DNA of 6,636 nt from the NCBI GenBank assembly GCA_005888425.1, contig VAZF01000443.1, forward strand, positions 1-6,636. Reading direction: 5' to 3'. Positions 6,363 through 6,636 of the stretch are shown piece after piece. The position numbers and the translations under genes are program-made. The DNA is from Alphaproteobacteria bacterium. GTDB lineage: Bacteria; Pseudomonadota; Alphaproteobacteria; ATCC43930; CGMCC-115725. Within the stretch, counting starts at the first letter, position 1; each line of letters opens with the position of its first letter. The notes under the pieces are model-generated. The model worked only from the letters and a program-made list of their open reading frames with translations, was not told the origin of the DNA and made no database searches.

Positions 6363-6516
6363 CGTCATTCCGGGATCGCTCGGAGAGCGAGGCCCGGAAT
6401 CCATGAACACGGGCCTCTGGACTATGGAGTCCAGGCTCGCGGCCCCTTTCGGCGCACGCCTGCGTGCGCCTGTCGGGTGGCGCATATTTGATGCGCCCGG
6501 GCGCCCCGGAATGACG
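6363..6516. repeat. 154-bp MITE-like palindromic element between adaptor and pump genes
   Basis: The ends are perfect 12-bp inverted repeats: CGTCATTCCGGG (6363-6374) and CCCGGAATGACG (6505-6516). AAAA flanks both sides (6359-6362 and 6517-6520), which could be a 4-bp target duplication, though an A run is weak evidence. Inside are several hairpins: TTCCGGG/CCCGGAA (6368-6374, 6393-6399) with an inner TCGCT/AGCGA; CTGGACT/AGTCCAG (6417-6423, 6428-6434); GGCGCACGC/GCGTGCGCC (6451-6459, 6462-6470); and GGCGCAT/ATGCGCC (6479-6485, 6491-6497). I see no protein in it. The core resembles abundant intergenic repeats of Bradyrhizobium-like genomes, from memory. It fills most of the 197-bp gap between the two efflux genes. 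Confidence 0.75.
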
Positions 6517-6543
6517 AAAAACAAGTGCCGGCTTCACGGGGCG

Positions 6544-6636
6544 TCAGTGCAGGGTCGGATTTGCCGGCGGTTGCGGCGGCGGGTTGCCGGTGACGATGAC
6601 CTGCGCGCCGTCCTGCAATTTCACCTGGCCGGCGGC
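6544..6636 (-). CDS. RND efflux periplasmic adaptor (membrane fusion protein), C-terminal end only
   Basis: The last 30 codons of a gene entering from the right edge, ending in TGA at 6546-6544. The visible residues read AAGQVKLQDGAQVIVTGN followed by a proline-rich tail (PPPQPPANPTLH). The GQVKLQDGAQV pattern matches the final beta strand of the membrane-proximal domain in AcrA/MexE-type adaptors, which link the pump to the outer-membrane channel, and a loose Pro-rich tail is common there. Its position directly upstream of the pump on the same strand supports this. No terminator is seen between the two genes, so they should be co-transcribed through the palindromic element. The rest of the gene is outside the window. 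Confidence 0.8.
   Translation of the reverse strand, partial: AAGQVKLQDGAQVIVTGNPPPQPPANPTLH

Noticed and set aside
5513..6406. Plus-strand open frame (297 codons) opposite the RND pump
   Set aside because: It is antisense to an unmistakable, complete pump gene, its product is rich in Asp, Arg and His without a recognisable fold, and it crosses into the palindromic element.
6363..6516. CRISPR array or tRNA-like structure in the palindromic spacer
   Set aside because: There are no regularly spaced direct repeats and no cloverleaf with a CCA end; the structure is nested inverted repeats only.

Overview
The window reads as chromosomal DNA of a GC-rich alphaproteobacterium. It is most likely from the Hyphomicrobiales (Rhizobiales), near the Bradyrhizobiaceae or Xanthobacteraceae. 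This rests on the style of the FtsK N-terminus, the DapC-type aminotransferase, a possible EcfG-type (GGAAC) promoter and palindromic intergenic repeats carrying a CATTCCGGG/CCCGGAAT core. The assignment is from memory of such genomes, not from a search. Every gene I support is on the minus strand, so transcription runs from high to low coordinates.

In transcription order, 6636 to 3275 is an RND efflux locus. It holds the last 30 codons of a periplasmic adaptor gene, then a 154-bp palindromic element with perfect 12-bp terminal inverted repeats, then a complete 1023-residue HAE-1-type RND pump with its proton-relay residues intact. The pump's stop codon touches the broken 5' end of a VOC-superfamily (glyoxalase/dioxygenase fold) gene, which has lost its N-terminal part and is probably a pseudogene. 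After a 214-bp gap with two hairpins comes a small CBS-domain gene (2705 to 2367) that seems to have lost about 35 residues in frame from its second CBS repeat. After a hairpin-rich spacer comes an 80-residue secreted protein with two cysteines, a possible EcfG promoter upstream and a good intrinsic terminator downstream. Then come a second, shorter palindromic repeat, a DapC-like aminotransferase with a GTG start, and the first 167 codons of ftsK, which runs off the left edge.

The aminotransferase and ftsK (81 bp apart, same strand) may be co-transcribed. The adaptor and pump form the usual two-gene efflux unit. The CBS and secreted-protein genes look like independent small units.

I found no sign of a new defence, mobile or biosynthetic system. 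The unusual points are local: two neighbouring genes with apparent deletions, a MITE-like palindromic element wedged between the adaptor and pump genes just upstream of the pump's ribosome binding site, and the candidate stress promoter of the small secreted protein.
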